From the NCBI GenBank assembly GCA_038496445.1, contig JALMLS010000006.1, forward strand, positions 1-25,260: a stretch of 25,260 bases of DNA, in the 5' to 3' direction. The notes beneath the pieces are model-generated. The model worked only from the letters and a program-made list of their open reading frames with translations. It had not been told where the DNA came from and did no database searches. The DNA is from Trichosphaerium sp. ATCC 40318. Taxonomy: Eukaryota; Discosea; Flabellinia; Trichosidae. The translations under genes were made by a program, and so were the position numbers. This document shows, one piece after another, positions 1 to 12,500 of the stretch (the first letter of the stretch is position 1; every line of letters begins with the position of its first letter).

Positions 1-1081
1 AGCTCCTATTAAAGCGTGAGAACTCGTACGATTTTACAAAGCGCGGTAAACTAGTTTTCCGCCAGCTTTTTACAAACTGGAATTGAAGGATTTCAAGAAA
101 GAAAAGAAGAGAAAATGAATGTGTACCAGTGCGTTGGTATGTTTTTTCTCTACGAGGGCTATGCGTTGCGTGAGCAAGTTGATCGTGTGCTGGTGGGCAG
201 CGTGTTTCTCCTGCAATAGGTCGTTGTACATTTGGAATTGTTTCGCGAGCAGTTTTTCAATGCGCTCGGTTTGAGCATTTTTTGATGTTGAGCCACGCTT
301 GATCCCACGCTTTGTAGACGTCTTTGCTTGCCCGATTACGCAATTGATCCCTCTTTGAAACTACGCGTATTGGCGCAGAGAATACCTCCAAACAAGGATG
401 CACTAGAGCTAGAGTTGATGGGTTTAGTAGACGGATTCGGACGCGAAATCGCGCTCCTTCGTGTTGAGAAGTGAGTACCTTTGTCATGTGAGATCATCGA
501 ACGAAGAAAAAAAAAAAAGAATAACGTGTGGGGACGAAAAAAAGATTCATAAATTGGGGTTGGTGTAATACCATTTATTTTACGGGGAACAGGCAGAAAG
601 TCTCTGTGGCTGCTTATTAAGGACCAAATCGCCATTATCAATGCCAGTATCATTATCGTATGCCACCAAATAATTATTAAAGCAGCCAAAGCAAAATCGT
701 GAAGGCTGAAGTTGTTCCCATCAACAACCTCCACAAGGTACCGACAGGAGATTAGCAAGAAAAAATTATGTACCTTAATTTTGGTTTCCACGGTAACTCG
801 TCTGAGGTCAAGGTTTGCAGTTGATGAAGTTTCAAGCGGAGACGTTTTACACGACCCTGTTTCTTCATAAACCAGAACGACATTAATACTAGCAGTATGC
901 AAAATAGCGGCAGGAAAATCATCAGGAATACAAGCAGAGATAGTAAAGGCGAACAACACTACGTGGCAGTCTGCAATAGAGGTCAACTTCGTTTGTAATG
1001 AATAAAACGAACCTGCGCGGGTGTATTGCTCCACCAATCTGAACCCTGGTACGTGATGCGAAATCGATTTACTGGACTGTT
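1..1081 (-). CDS. single-pass membrane protein with coiled-coil tail (3' end outside window)
   Basis: I do not recognise the family. Read on the minus strand, an open frame begins at a splice acceptor near 1081, passes a probable 42-nt in-frame intron at about 976-1017 and a 45-nt in-frame intron at about 735-779, and then encodes one strongly hydrophobic segment (FALAALIIIWWHTIMILALI, about 640-700). An intron of about 100 nt (about 481-583, ending at its first AG) and one of 59 nt (about 317-375) follow. The next exon is a heptad-like helix (QTERIEKLLAKQFQMYNDLL and onward). After a further intron the frame stays open to base 1. The pre-membrane part carries a few Cys and looks extracytoplasmic; the coiled coil would then be cytoplasmic. 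No ATG is visible in the frame, so the true start lies upstream, probably in 1082-1300, which conflicts with the opposite-strand gene. Exon joins are inferred from phase and frame only. Confidence 0.55.
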
Positions 1082-1311
1082 AGCGGTAGTAAGGTGCATT
1101 TGTTATTATGTGGGATTGCTACGTGCGGTTGGAATGCTTTAAATGTGTTCTGTGCTGTTTATTCTGTTAAGAAAATTCAAAGTTTGGCTATCAAAGTGAC
1201 TGTAGTTTGTGGGCAAAGTCCATGTTCAACATTTGACTTTAGCTGGGATAAATTCTCAAGGAGTTGTAAACCAGTACATTCTGGCCGTTAGTTAGCGTCA
1301 GTTGTCCATAG
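1082..1311. other. divergent 5' regions of two head-to-head genes, strand assignment unresolved
   Basis: Both strands carry open, intron-like pieces here. On plus, a frame open from 1094 to 1291 can be joined in phase to the exon at 1312, with a possible ATG near 1109 and an intron of about 49 nt. On minus, short stretches ending at a GTAGCA donor could supply the N-terminus of the membrane protein gene. No homology helps. The two genes start within roughly 200 bases of each other, so the promoters must also sit here. Confidence 0.35.
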
Positions 1312-2951
1312 ACTATGAGGGGCTTCGCGTAAAGTTAGCGCAGGTTACCTATCGTGGTGTCGCTAAAAAGGTGCAGCAAGCATTAGAGGAATTAAAGCAG
1401 AGATATCAAGAAGATATAATTTTTTTACAAGAGGTAGTGATGACCACCTATGTCATAACAAAGCGCTATAGGTGTTCGTAGAACCATTTGTAAAGAAAAA
1501 GGTTGTTAGTGAGGCAGAAACAATCCGATTATTTTCGAAACTAGATAAATTGCCATCTGCAGGCGACCACATGACAAAGGCTGTTACAGTCCTGTAAAAT
1601 CTGAAATAAATATTTTAACGTTTCGAAGGAGTTAAAAGATACAAACTCTCCAGAATTTATAAGACGTCCTGACTTCGGGGTACGGAAAGGCATCCACAAC
1701 ACTTTTTTTACAAATAACCTATAAACAGCGAGCAATCTACGAAAAGTACCAGCACTACCTAGACACAAGTCCACCCATTACAGAGGACTTTCACTGTTTT
1801 ATTGAGACTTATCCAAACATGGAACAAGAAGTGCTAGCGTACATAAAGAAAGAAGAAGAAGCTTGGAACGCAGCTATAAAGGAGCTACAGTCGCCTAAAA
1901 AAATAGTTATTCCTCCTCTATTAAAGTAAGTGTTTGCAGTTTTTTCGTGACTGATAATTGTAAATGAAGGGAAACTAAGAAATCAGGGCGTAAGAAAGGT
2001 TTCAATTTAGGCAGCTCAAGAAGGCGCCTGAGCAGTAGTTGTACGCAGTTATTTTTGTAGTTACAGTGAAAAACAAAAAAAAAACTTTCGTCTTACATAT
2101 TTCTTTATATATATCTAATCGTGTGCATAGTGCGTAGGAAAAAAGAACCTAGTGACAGTAAGAGTGATAAACGGAAAAAGAAAGCTAAAAACAGGCGAAA
2201 AAGGTTAGTTTATAAGTAATACCTTTTAACATATTCTATTTTATTAACCAGTGATTCAAGGTCCTCCAGTAAGCGTGCGAAGCCAGTTGTAGAGCCTCTA
2301 GACTTAGAAAAGGCGACACGGGATCGAGCAGCGTCAAAGAACTCGGCTCCTACAGCTAGAAAAGCAAGTATGGACTCTGCGCGATTACAAGAAAGTGTAC
2401 CACACTCTATTTCAATACCTGAGATATCCTCATTGGTGAGTACCTCTAGTCAAAGCAGTGAGAGGAAGCGACCTGCCAAACTAGCAAAGACACCAAGATC
2501 TTATACTCTTCGTCAAAGTGACGCAATGACATTTTTAAGAAAGTGTCGCTCCGAAACCCTTAAGAGTAATCTCCTCTATGAGCTTGATAGTGCATCTAGT
2601 TGCACACTAAGTCCACGCTCTACATTGTCTAGAAGGTCAGATGTTACATCTGACGAAATTGACAGTTCGCAGGAAGACCTCGAAAGTAAATCTGATAGAG
2701 GTTTATCCACTCTTGAGGAAGAGGGCGAACCAGATGATTTATGGAGCACGGCTAACGATGATTGGGGCGATCAATTAGGAACTGATGATTGGGGTGAAGA
2801 CGTAAAATCTGCATCCCAGCCAACAAAGAAAAAAAAGCAAGTAGAGGATGGTGTCACAAAAAAGACCCAACCGAGTGATGGTCTGGACTCTCTTCGCGAA
2901 GGTATAATGTCTCTTTCGGATATCCCCATGGTTTCAGCCACTTACGAGTGA
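1312..2951 (+). CDS. weakly DH (RhoGEF)-like helical protein with acidic Trp-rich C-terminus; 5' end uncertain
   Basis: Seven exons join in phase: 1312-1433, 1472-1588, 1629-1679, 1729-1925, 1970-2040, 2131-2203 and 2252-2951. They give about 442 visible residues ending ...MVSATYE. The first ~190 residues are helical and resemble the start of a Dbl-homology domain (an ELKQRYQEDIIFLQEVF segment, then EPFVKKKVVSEAETIRLFSKL). I cannot find the conserved late DH helix or a PH domain, so GEF activity is not supported. A basic stretch (KRKKKAKNRRKR) and a Ser-rich region follow. Near the C-terminus are an acidic cluster and DDLW, NDDWG and TDDWG repeats, which look like acidic-Trp docking motifs. 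The intron at 1589-1628 needs a poor donor (GTCCTG) to keep phase. The start codon may lie near 1109. AATAAA at 2976-2981 is a plausible poly(A) signal. Confidence 0.6.
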
Positions 2952-2975
2952 CCAATCATTTGTACTTTTAAAAGA

Positions 2976-2981
2976 AATAAA
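2976..2981 (+). terminator. AATAAA poly(A) signal
   Basis: AATAAA lies 25 bases after the TGA stop of the DH-like gene, followed by a T-rich stretch. Confidence 0.5.
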
Positions 2982-2989
2982 ATAATGTT

Positions 2990-3524
2990 TGTACAATGTA
3001 CTTTTCCATAACCTGCTTGGCTCCAGTCGAATGTTTGTCGAGGCTGATTATTGAGAATTGCAAAACCGAGAACGCTGCTTCATGAATATTATTATCCCGA
3101 AAAGGTCATTGGTTCACCAATCCAACCAGTTAAGCCTAAATGTAGATGTTGAGACTGGTGTTTTAATGAAAATGACGTCAAAATTGCGTATGCTTTTGCA
3201 ATTTCTAACAAAAATAGTATCGCGTCAACATAGATCATACTCCTTCTTCTTTTATCTGAGCTTACTATCGTTTGGCTCGCTACGAAACTTGCAAAACATT
3301 TCGGTCTGAGGAGTTCTTCATTGCTTTTTTTGAAAGCAAACTTTTAGCGTAACAACAGCTACTGTGGCCGTGCGATGGTCTATTATACCGTATTGGCTTA
3401 ATAACAAGTACGTTAGAATAGGTAAAAAATTATGTTTAGCCGCTGATATACGCCCCGTTAGCGATTACTGCTGTTATAACTACTTGCATTACAAGAGTCA
3501 GTTTGATCTGACCTTTAGCACTCC
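2990..3524. other. unresolved 535-base stretch with broken coding-like pieces on both strands
   Basis: No complete gene can be called. On plus, a frame without an ATG is open for 66 codons before the TGA at 3527, and another piece (WCFNENDVKIAYAFAISNK) lies at about 3150-3220. On minus, a frame of about 48 codons from an ATG near 3235 down to a stop near 3090 can be extended upstream, and a minus ATG near 3490 starts MQVVITAVIANG before a possible intron. These compete with one another and none matches a family I know. It may be a decayed gene plus the promoter of the Roco gene. Confidence 0.3.
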
Positions 3525-6500
3525 ATGAGCGAGATTCCTTTGCCTCCAGGATGGCAATCAGCAGTTTCTCCTGAAGGTGCCCTTTTTTGTCAAAACAAAT
3601 TAAAATAATTAACGTTGCTCAGGAAAGCCGTATTTCTACAACCAAGGGACCAACGAAACGTCGTGGAAGCACCCAGGGCATAAAAGACGAGGTACGCTGA
3701 ATTATCGCACAACGTCTTATTTTGTCAGGGACGATTGGCAAAGGTAGTGGTAAAAGCAAGAAAAAAAGAACTGGTAGACACAGCCGTTCGCAGTACTAAA
3801 CTATTTTTCCTCACAGCCGCTAATAAACACTTAGGAGCACAATTTCGGCACCTGGTGCCGGTATGTCCCTTCCTCCTCCGTTGGGAGTTCCGCCACCGTT
3901 GAATATCCCTCCACCACTGGACATCTCATCTGTACCTCCTCCAATGAGCGTGACAGATGTATCAAAACCGAAGTCTGCACGCAAAAAGTAAATGTCACTG
4001 TAAATTGTTTTAATTTAACTTTACGCGTAGGAAAAAGCGCCCACTACCTCCCAACTGGTACGTTGTCAATGTCTACAAATTTTGTAGTTTTTTAATAGTT
4101 TTATTTAGGACAGAACATAAATCTGACGAAGGCAAGACGTATTATCACAATGCAGTGACGAATGAAACCTCTTGGACGCGTCCAAAGGCAAAATTAGATC
4201 CTAAGAATGATCCTGCATGCTGGAGCCAAGCAACAGACAATGGCAAGACGTATGTTACCCTCAAAAATATTTTTTTGTTGTTGCAAAAACTAAGTGTTAT
4301 TTAAAGTTACTATTTTAATACCAAAACAAACGAAACTACTTGGGACAAACCAGATTGTTTAAAAAAGCGTCCCAAATCTGCGCGCGCCAGTACGTTCGTA
4401 AACTTGTTTGTCACTTTATTAATAACAAACTAGAGAAAACGCGAAAACCTTCAATTGGTGGCCCACCAGTTAGTACTAGTATGGGCAATTTAGATATTCC
4501 TCCACCTTCTTCAATCCCATCAGGGGTAAAAAATCGGCCAAAGAAGTCAAGCAAGAAGAAGCGTAATCCGCGAGCTCGAACCATGCCACGCAAGCCATTC
4601 GGTAAACGTGCTTCTCCTGCAAAGAAGAAAGCTGCACAGTTTGGACAATGGCACAAGCCGCCACCTTCTTTAACACCAAAGCCAGTCAAAATGGATGCGC
4701 CCACACCAAAAGTAGTGCAACGAGCCACCTCGGCGCCTTCTAAAGGTGTTGATAAAGCACAAGAAATTGATTTGACACCAGAGGTAAAATTAATCAGTTT
4801 TTGCATGCCTGCTAATGAAAATAGCAACTTGGTTCCGCTGAAGATTGGTCAAAAGCCACAGCACCTGGTGGACAGATTTACTATTATAACAGGGTAACTA
4901 TGGCGCGTAGTTGGGTCAATCCATTCCCAGAGGAAAAGACCGAACTACAGAAACTCGAAGAAGTGGACATGTCCCAGATGTTGCCTTCTCAGAAACTACA
5001 ATTCCAACGTCGTATTGATAGAGAGCGCCGTAAAGTAGATAATAAGCGCAAACAAAAAGAGCTTGAAGAAAAGAGGGAAAAAGAAGAGCAACGCCAGGAG
5101 TGGATAAAATCGCTTCGTCAAAAAGAAGCGGAAAAAGAGGCAGAAGAACTAGAAGCTTTGCAGCGTAAACAAGAAGAGGGTGCGTTAGTGTCGTATAATA
5201 ATATTTTCTAATGACAAATAGAAGCGTCAATGGCTGAGCAAATGTCGTTAAAGGTTCCACCCATAAAGGGAATTGTATCAATTGACAAAAACAAGAAAGG
5301 TGAAAAGAAAAAAGACAAGGAAAAGAAGGGCAAGGAGAAAAAAACACCTCGTGCAATATCTCCTCGAGGTGGCGGTATATTCTGTCGTATACATGTACAA
5401 GTCAAAGAAGTTGATGTTATTAAGACCGTAAAGCTTGGTGTGGACACAGTAGTACACGAGATTATAGATGAGGTGATAGGCAAGGCGAATCTTCCTCCTG
5501 AGAATGTGTCCTTGTACTACCTAGAGTACAAAGGAAAAAAATTAAAGTCAGAAGCATCAATGTTGAATAAGTACTCTATTGCTAACATGGTACGCTAACT
5601 TTGTATTACAAATTGTTAACACTATAATTTTAAGGCCACTGTGGTGATGAAACAGCTCAAAACTCCTCGTACAAAGACACCAAGACCAGAAAAGTCAAAT
5701 AAGAAGGATAAACAGAGGGATACTCTGAGATCAAACATGAGCAGCGCATCATACGATGATTCAAGTTCTGAAGCACCTTCGGTAGGTCGTACATCTAGTA
5801 TACCTCCACCAAACCATGTGCCAAATGCTCCTTCTCACATGCCGCCACCACCTGCTGTTGTTGCTGTTCCAGACCATACACCACCACCGCCTGCTCATAC
5901 ACCTGAACAACCGAAGCCTGTCATTACTGCATCATCTGTGACAACGCCTCCCAATTTTACGCCTCCGCCTCTTAACAAGGAGTTTCATCACGCAAATTCA
6001 GTATCGGGTGTGCCCAAGATGCCTGGATCGTTACAGCGTAACCAAAGCGCACCAGCTTCAAAGAAAGGCTTTGTGGTAGCTCGACCAGGTCGTAAAGGAC
6101 TTAAAGGCAAAGGAAAGTTTGGATCTAGGTCGATGAAGATGGCTTCATTAGGAAGAGGAGGAAAGTATGGTGCACGTTCTCTCAAGTTGAAAACATTTGG
6201 CAAGGGAGCAAAGAAAGGATTTCAACCAAAAGGCGTATCTCTCAAGTTTAACGCTAAAGGAGGACCTCCTAAAGGTTTCCGACCAAAGGGTGCTCCACAA
6301 TCTCTTAAATTCAACGCTAGAGGTGGCCCTCCTAAAGGTTTCCGGCCAAAGGGAGTTAGTGGTATTAAATTTGGTGTTAAGAAGGGATTCATTCCACCTC
6401 CTCCAACATTTACACCACCAGCGTCTTTTAAAAAGACCAACACGATCGCCTCTGGTTTGAAGAAGATGAACGTACCAGCTCCACCAACATTTACACCGAA

Positions 6501-9500
6501 GAAGAGGCCAATGTCAGTTGCTCCACCTTCAATCAAACTGGCTGTGGGACCTCCAAAGTTCGCACCGAAGAAAATGAACGCGCACATTCAACCACCATCA
6601 ATCAAGTTTGGCGTAGCGCCTCCAAAATTCGCACCGAAGAAAATGAATGCACACATTCAACCACCATCAATCAAGTTTGGTGTAGCGCCTCCAAAATTCG
6701 CACCGAAGAAAATGAACGCGCACATTCAACCACCATCAATCAAGTTTGGCGTAGCGCCTCAAAAATTCGCTGCAAAGAAAAGTACATTTGTTCCACGCCC
6801 TCCAGCTCCGGTAAAGGTGTCTGCACCTAATCAATTAGGTACAAAGATTGGACCTAAAAAAGTTGTTATGCCTCCAAACTTCAGACCTGTGTCAGCAAAG
6901 AAACCACAATTTATGATGTCACGCCCAAAATTGGCACCGAAGAAGTATGCCCCACCAAAGGGTCCAAAGAAATTCCCAAGAGCTTTAAAACAACCAGTAG
7001 TTGCAGCACCAAAGGTGTATATAATGCCACCAGTTGTTCCACAACCCAAGGTAGTAGCTCCTGTCAAAAAGGTACCTACGCCGAAATATATGCAACCAAA
7101 ACAAGCGCCACCAAAGTTTCCTCCACCAAGGACACAAGCGCCACCAAAGTTCCCTCCACCAAGGACACAATCACCTCCAAAGTTCCAGCTACCGAAAGCA
7201 ACACAACCACGAAAGTTTAAACCGCCATTGCAGCGCATGGATTCTGCTATGATTACCACAATGATAGACGGTATGGACTCTGCAGACTTGGACAGTCTTG
7301 CTGATGCTCTTGGCGATCCAGTACCTCCTACCCCTCCTGTGAGAGTGGCAGCTACTCCTACGCCAACACCAGCACCGGCACCAGCTGCAATGCCATGGGA
7401 AAACATAGAGGTTAAACCCAAGCTAACTAATGAGGATCTATATTTTGCTGCAGAGCAAGGCAATTTGGAACGCACTAAGGAAGTAGTGCAAGACGATGGT
7501 GTAGATGTAAATGCTGTTTCTACAAATGGGTTGACCTCACTTCTCATTGCTCTTACAAATAAACACAGGGAGGTGGCCAAATACTTGATATCAGAAGGCG
7601 CTAGGTATATTCATTATTTTTGATTTTCTTTTGACAGTTTGTGTAGAACTGATGTTGTGAGTCCTGGTACTAAGGATTCTCCACTTCATATTGCAATCAA
7701 GTGCAAAGATGCCGAATTAGTTGAAGCACTATTACAACATGGATCTGATGTAAACTTAGCTTTACCAGATGGCTCAACTCCATTAACAATGGCTGTTATA
7801 TCCGCTAATCTAGATGTTGTTAAACTTATCATGAATGCTCAACCAAGTGATTACAATGCACTTGGCTCTGGCTATTCCACGCTATACTTGGCAGCTATGG
7901 GAGGCGATTTTGATATACTTAAAGTGCTCTTAACATCAGGTAAGCTATTCAATCACTCTGATATTATTAATAAACATATTCGTAGGTAAAATGGATCCTA
8001 ATGTAGCAAGTGAGAGCGGCGAGACAGCATTGCATATTGCTTGTGAACAAGGCAATGTTGAAGTAGTAAAATTATTGCTTGGTGCATGTGCAAGCCCTAA
8101 CGCACCTCTGCAACGGACAAAAGAGACACCGTTAATGAGGGCTACTAAGAGAGGTCACACAGAAGTTGTAAGCGCATTATGCAGGTATGCTATTGAAAAA
8201 TGCCAATCGTGATGTTCTTTAATTTTGGTATTAGTATAAATGCCAATGTTAATGCGACAGATATCTCTGGAGATACTGCACTTACAATAGCTGTTAAACA
8301 CAGCCATGTCGATATAATTAAAGTAATTCTTAAAGCTACAACACCGGTTGACGTTGACAATGCTATTGTTCGTGCTGTGCAAGTTAAAAGAATGGATATT
8401 GCCGAAATATTGGCTACAAGTAATCACAGACCAACACTCAAGGAGTTGACGTTATCATCATTGAGTACGTTCAGTAATTTATTTTCGAATTATTCCTCTT
8501 CCTTGTTAATGAACCCTAGATCTAAATGAGATTCCATCATGGGTTATCAATATGAAAACGCTGCGATCACTTGATCTATCAAATAATAATATCAAAAAGT
8601 TACCAACTATTCTTGGTGATATGCACTTGAAGAGTCTTAATATTAAAAAGAACCCAATAGATGGTGTGCCTCCAGAAATTTTGACAAAGAGCACGCCAAA
8701 GCTATTGCTTTACCTGCGTAATCTTCAATCCGATTCCAAACCATGGAGTCGCCTCAAACTTTTAGTTGTTGGCCAGGTAGACAAAAAGAACATACTTAAT
8801 TTGTTTTGTGTTGACGTCGTTCTTAGGAGAATGTTGGTAAGAGCCACTTGATATGGCGTTTACATGAAATGTCTGCAAAGACAGGAGCTGCTTCTTTGTT
8901 GAAAAAGAAGAAACATGAGAAGTATACTAATATTTCAACTGATGGTATAGCTATTGGATCTCTGAACCTTTCAAAAGATATTGCTTTGCAAATATACGAC
9001 TTTGGTGGTCAAGAAGTATTCTACCCAACACATCAATTTTTCCTCAGCAAACGTGCTATTTATGTGCTTGTATTCAATCTTGTTGCACCAAACGAATCTC
9101 GTATAGAGTACTGGTTAAAGACAATCCGATTATTTGGTGATCTTGTATCCTCACCAGTTGTTGTTATTGGAACACATAGAGTACGTAAACTCCTAGCTTT
9201 TGTTCATACTCTTTCAGTTTGTTCACTATACTCTTTTCTATTCATCCACTGATGTCCGTGACTAATTTTTAATTCAAAGGATGATCCAAAGTGTACTTCA
9301 GAGTATCTTAAAGGCATACAACAAATGTTGAAGAAATATCAAAAGAGATACTTGAATATTAGATCTGTATACTTTTGTAGCTCTAAGTCTGGTGATGGTA
9401 TAAAAGATATTCTACGTAGTCTTAAGAGACTTGCATTAAAGCAAGGTATTCTTTCTAAGCTTGTACCAGGGTTTTACGAGGTACGCTACTTCACGTGAAA

Positions 9501-12500
9501 TAGTTTTGAATCTTATTTGTTCTCTTTCAAGGTTATGAGTAAATATCTCTTGCAAAAACGTAGAGAAAAAGAATATATGACATGGAGTGAGTATACTGCA
9601 CTCTGTGCTACAAATCAAGTACCAGAAAAGAGTGTAGAGAGCATGACTGAGTTCTTTAATGATGTTGGTGAATTGGTTTGGTATAATCAACCTGGAGTAC
9701 GGGAGATTGTAGTGTTAAACCCTCAGTGGCTTGCCGATGTTATGTCCAGCATAGTTAGCTTCAAACTAAACGTCCAAAATGGGTTGCTTATGCATGACAT
9801 GCTGCCTCAGATATGGAAGAAGTATCCTAGCGCTACACATGCCCGTCTGTTACAGCTGCTCGCAAAGTTTGAAGTTGTCTTTCCTGTCAAAGGTAAATAG
9901 GAAAGTCTCGACATTCGCCACTAACCATATTGCTTAGGTGAAACATCTTATAGTGTTGTCCCTTGCTTATTGGCAGAAGAGCCAGTACTACAACCGCAGC
10001 AATGGTTCAAGTATGTTGTTTTTTCTTTCAAGTTACATTTTTGGTTTTTTGTAACATAATTACTAAGGGGACCTTGTCCTGATTCAATGTATCAATTCAA
10101 GCGACAGTACCAAATGGATTTCTTACCTATGGGTTTCTTTCCACGTATTTATGTACGTATGAGACAAATTGAGGGTATAGAATGTAAAGAAGCATGGCTT
10201 GGAGGCATTGCTTTAGCCAAGTGCGTAAAGTTGGTATCGATTGAAGAACTCACGTTAACTTTTAGAGGTAACGAACTTGCCTATATTGAATATGATAGAA
10301 GTACACATGCACTCATACTAGTAACGCGATTCTACACAAATAAGCCGTACGTTGTTTAAAGTCGGATTCTTACTTCTAGTTGCTGATACTTTATTGTAGT
10401 TACCCTGCAAATGATTCGTTGCTGGTTGTATTATTAACACAAGCTATTGATACCCTTATTGATACGTTCTACGCATCTAATAGGGAGAAGGTGATGCGTG
10501 AGTACATCTACCAACCAAGTGGTTCTGTGGAGCGTGTTTTCTCTTATCAACAGCTTGTGAATGCTGTTATGCAAGGAGAAAAGACCGTAAATGCCCCAGA
10601 AACCAATGAAACCATACAAATAGATGCCATCGCTCCTGAGATTGCACTGAGCCACTTGCCTCTTTTGACTAATGTTGAGAGACAAGAGAAACTAGGCGAA
10701 GGGGCTTTCTCAACCGTGTACAGAGGGTTCACTAGCTCAGGAGAGGAAGTTGCTGTTAAGGAGCTCAAGAATAATACCGGTGAATCAGACTTCCGTGAGT
10801 TTACAAAAGAGGCGTGGGTGATGAGGTATGTTAACTTTTCTTTTTTGCTGCATCAAACACTAAGTCATATTCTTTAGTACCTTGGACCACGAGAATCTTG
10901 TAAAATTGCTTGGTATCGAGCTACAACCACTTTCCCTTATTACAGAGTATATTCCTGGCAACACACTTCATCATCATCTTCATGATGCTGACTTGAGTGA
11001 CCAGCAATTTGATTGGGAAATACGTATTCGCATAGGTGCGTGCCTAACGGATGATTTATAATCAAATACTTTTACTGACTTGATAATTTCTAGCAATTGA
11101 TATTGCACGTGGTTTGCTGTACCTTGCAACACGCACACCACCAATTATTCATCGCGATCTAAGGTCACCTAATATATTTGTACGTGAATGATAGATTCAT
11201 TTGAGAAATGTATATTGACACAATTACAAGATTGCGTCATTAGATCCATCACAAGATGTTATTGCAAAGGTTGGAGATTTTGGCTTAGCGCAGGTACGAT
11301 CTTGGGAAAGGATAGCATAACTCATCTAATGATAAACGTAGCATGCTGCACATGGTCTCAATGAAACATTGGCTACATTCCAATGGCTAGCACCTGAAGT
11401 ATTGGATGATAATTCAAAGTATGATGAGCGTTCTGACATTTACAGTTTTGGTGTTGTACTATGGGAGTTAGCTTCAAGGTACTCGTTTTAGTAGAGATTC
11501 ATGACTAACCTTCTTATTTAAGGCAATTCCCATTCTCTGCAAACACAGAGTTTATTACACGTCGTACAGAGCCATTAACACCCCAGCAACTCTCAGACCC
11601 TGCGTTTGTTGAACAGCTTCGTTCTTCAGGCTGGACAATTCGTGATAACCTTGCTGTTAATGAAGAATACAAGACTCAAGAGATCAGACATGCCATTATT
11701 GAGGGGTTACGCCCTACAATACCGAAAAACTGCCTTCCAGAGGTAGCAAGGGTTATGGAACGTTGCTGGGCAAAAGATCCTTCAAAAAGACCTGAATACG
11801 CTACTATTATCAGAGTATTCAGTGATATGTTCAGCTATGAGAATAGCTTTGATGAACACAAAGACCCTATTGATAGACGCAAGTCAGCTCACAACCTTGC
11901 CTTATCATGGAGTATGTCTCAGTTGTCACCAACTGTAAGTCCTCGCGTGTCAGCATCTCGCAGCTCATCTTTTCTGGCACCTCCACTGACGACTCCAAAC
12001 AACACAACATCTTCCGCTACTCTAAAACGACCAACACCACCTACAAGCAATCAAAACCTTGCAGCTATAGCTAAGAAGATAGAGCCTACAGAACCTCCAA
12101 AACCAGTGCAACCTCAACCTCCGAAACAAGTTGAACCTCCGAAGAAGGTAGAGCCAGCACAGCCTCCAAAGCCAGTGCAACCTCCAAAACAGACAGAACC
12201 TCCGAAACTAGCAGAGTTAGTACACAGTGTAACTGGTAGCGCTGCATCGAAGTCAATATTCCTTATGGATGGATATGTTTGGTGTGGTAGCGAGGATGGT
12301 CAAATTACTACATATAACTTTGGCGATCACGTATGTTTTGGTCAAATGTTACATGGTTCTAACCTTATTTAGGCTCAACCTCCATGGGGTTTTCAAGGAC
12401 ATAACCGACCTATCAATGCAATGCTTAAGGTTGGCGAAAATGTGTGGACAGCAGCAGATTCACTTAAGTTATGGTCAATAATGGTGTGTTGATTGTAATA

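Noticed and set aside
317-375. Ultrashort introns of 18-25 nt as a genome feature
   Set aside because: Several candidates (near 351-375, 13784-13801, 21130-21150) could be read this way, but in the best-supported genes the shortest intron is 33 nt and alternatives of ordinary length exist.
336-487. Independent small ORFs on minus near the left edge
   Set aside because: They are different frames of the same membrane protein gene around a 59-nt intron; only the spliced frame gives the coiled coil.
4411-4827. Minus-strand ORF with Gly/Phe-rich translation
   Set aside because: It is the complement of the Lys/Pro-rich Roco exon; the composition is an artefact of the reverse strand.
4340-8529. 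Separate genes for the WW part, the Pro-rich part and the ankyrin part
   Set aside because: Each apparent end is a short GT-AG intron. Joining all exons keeps phase through to the WD40 end, and the total is divisible by three.
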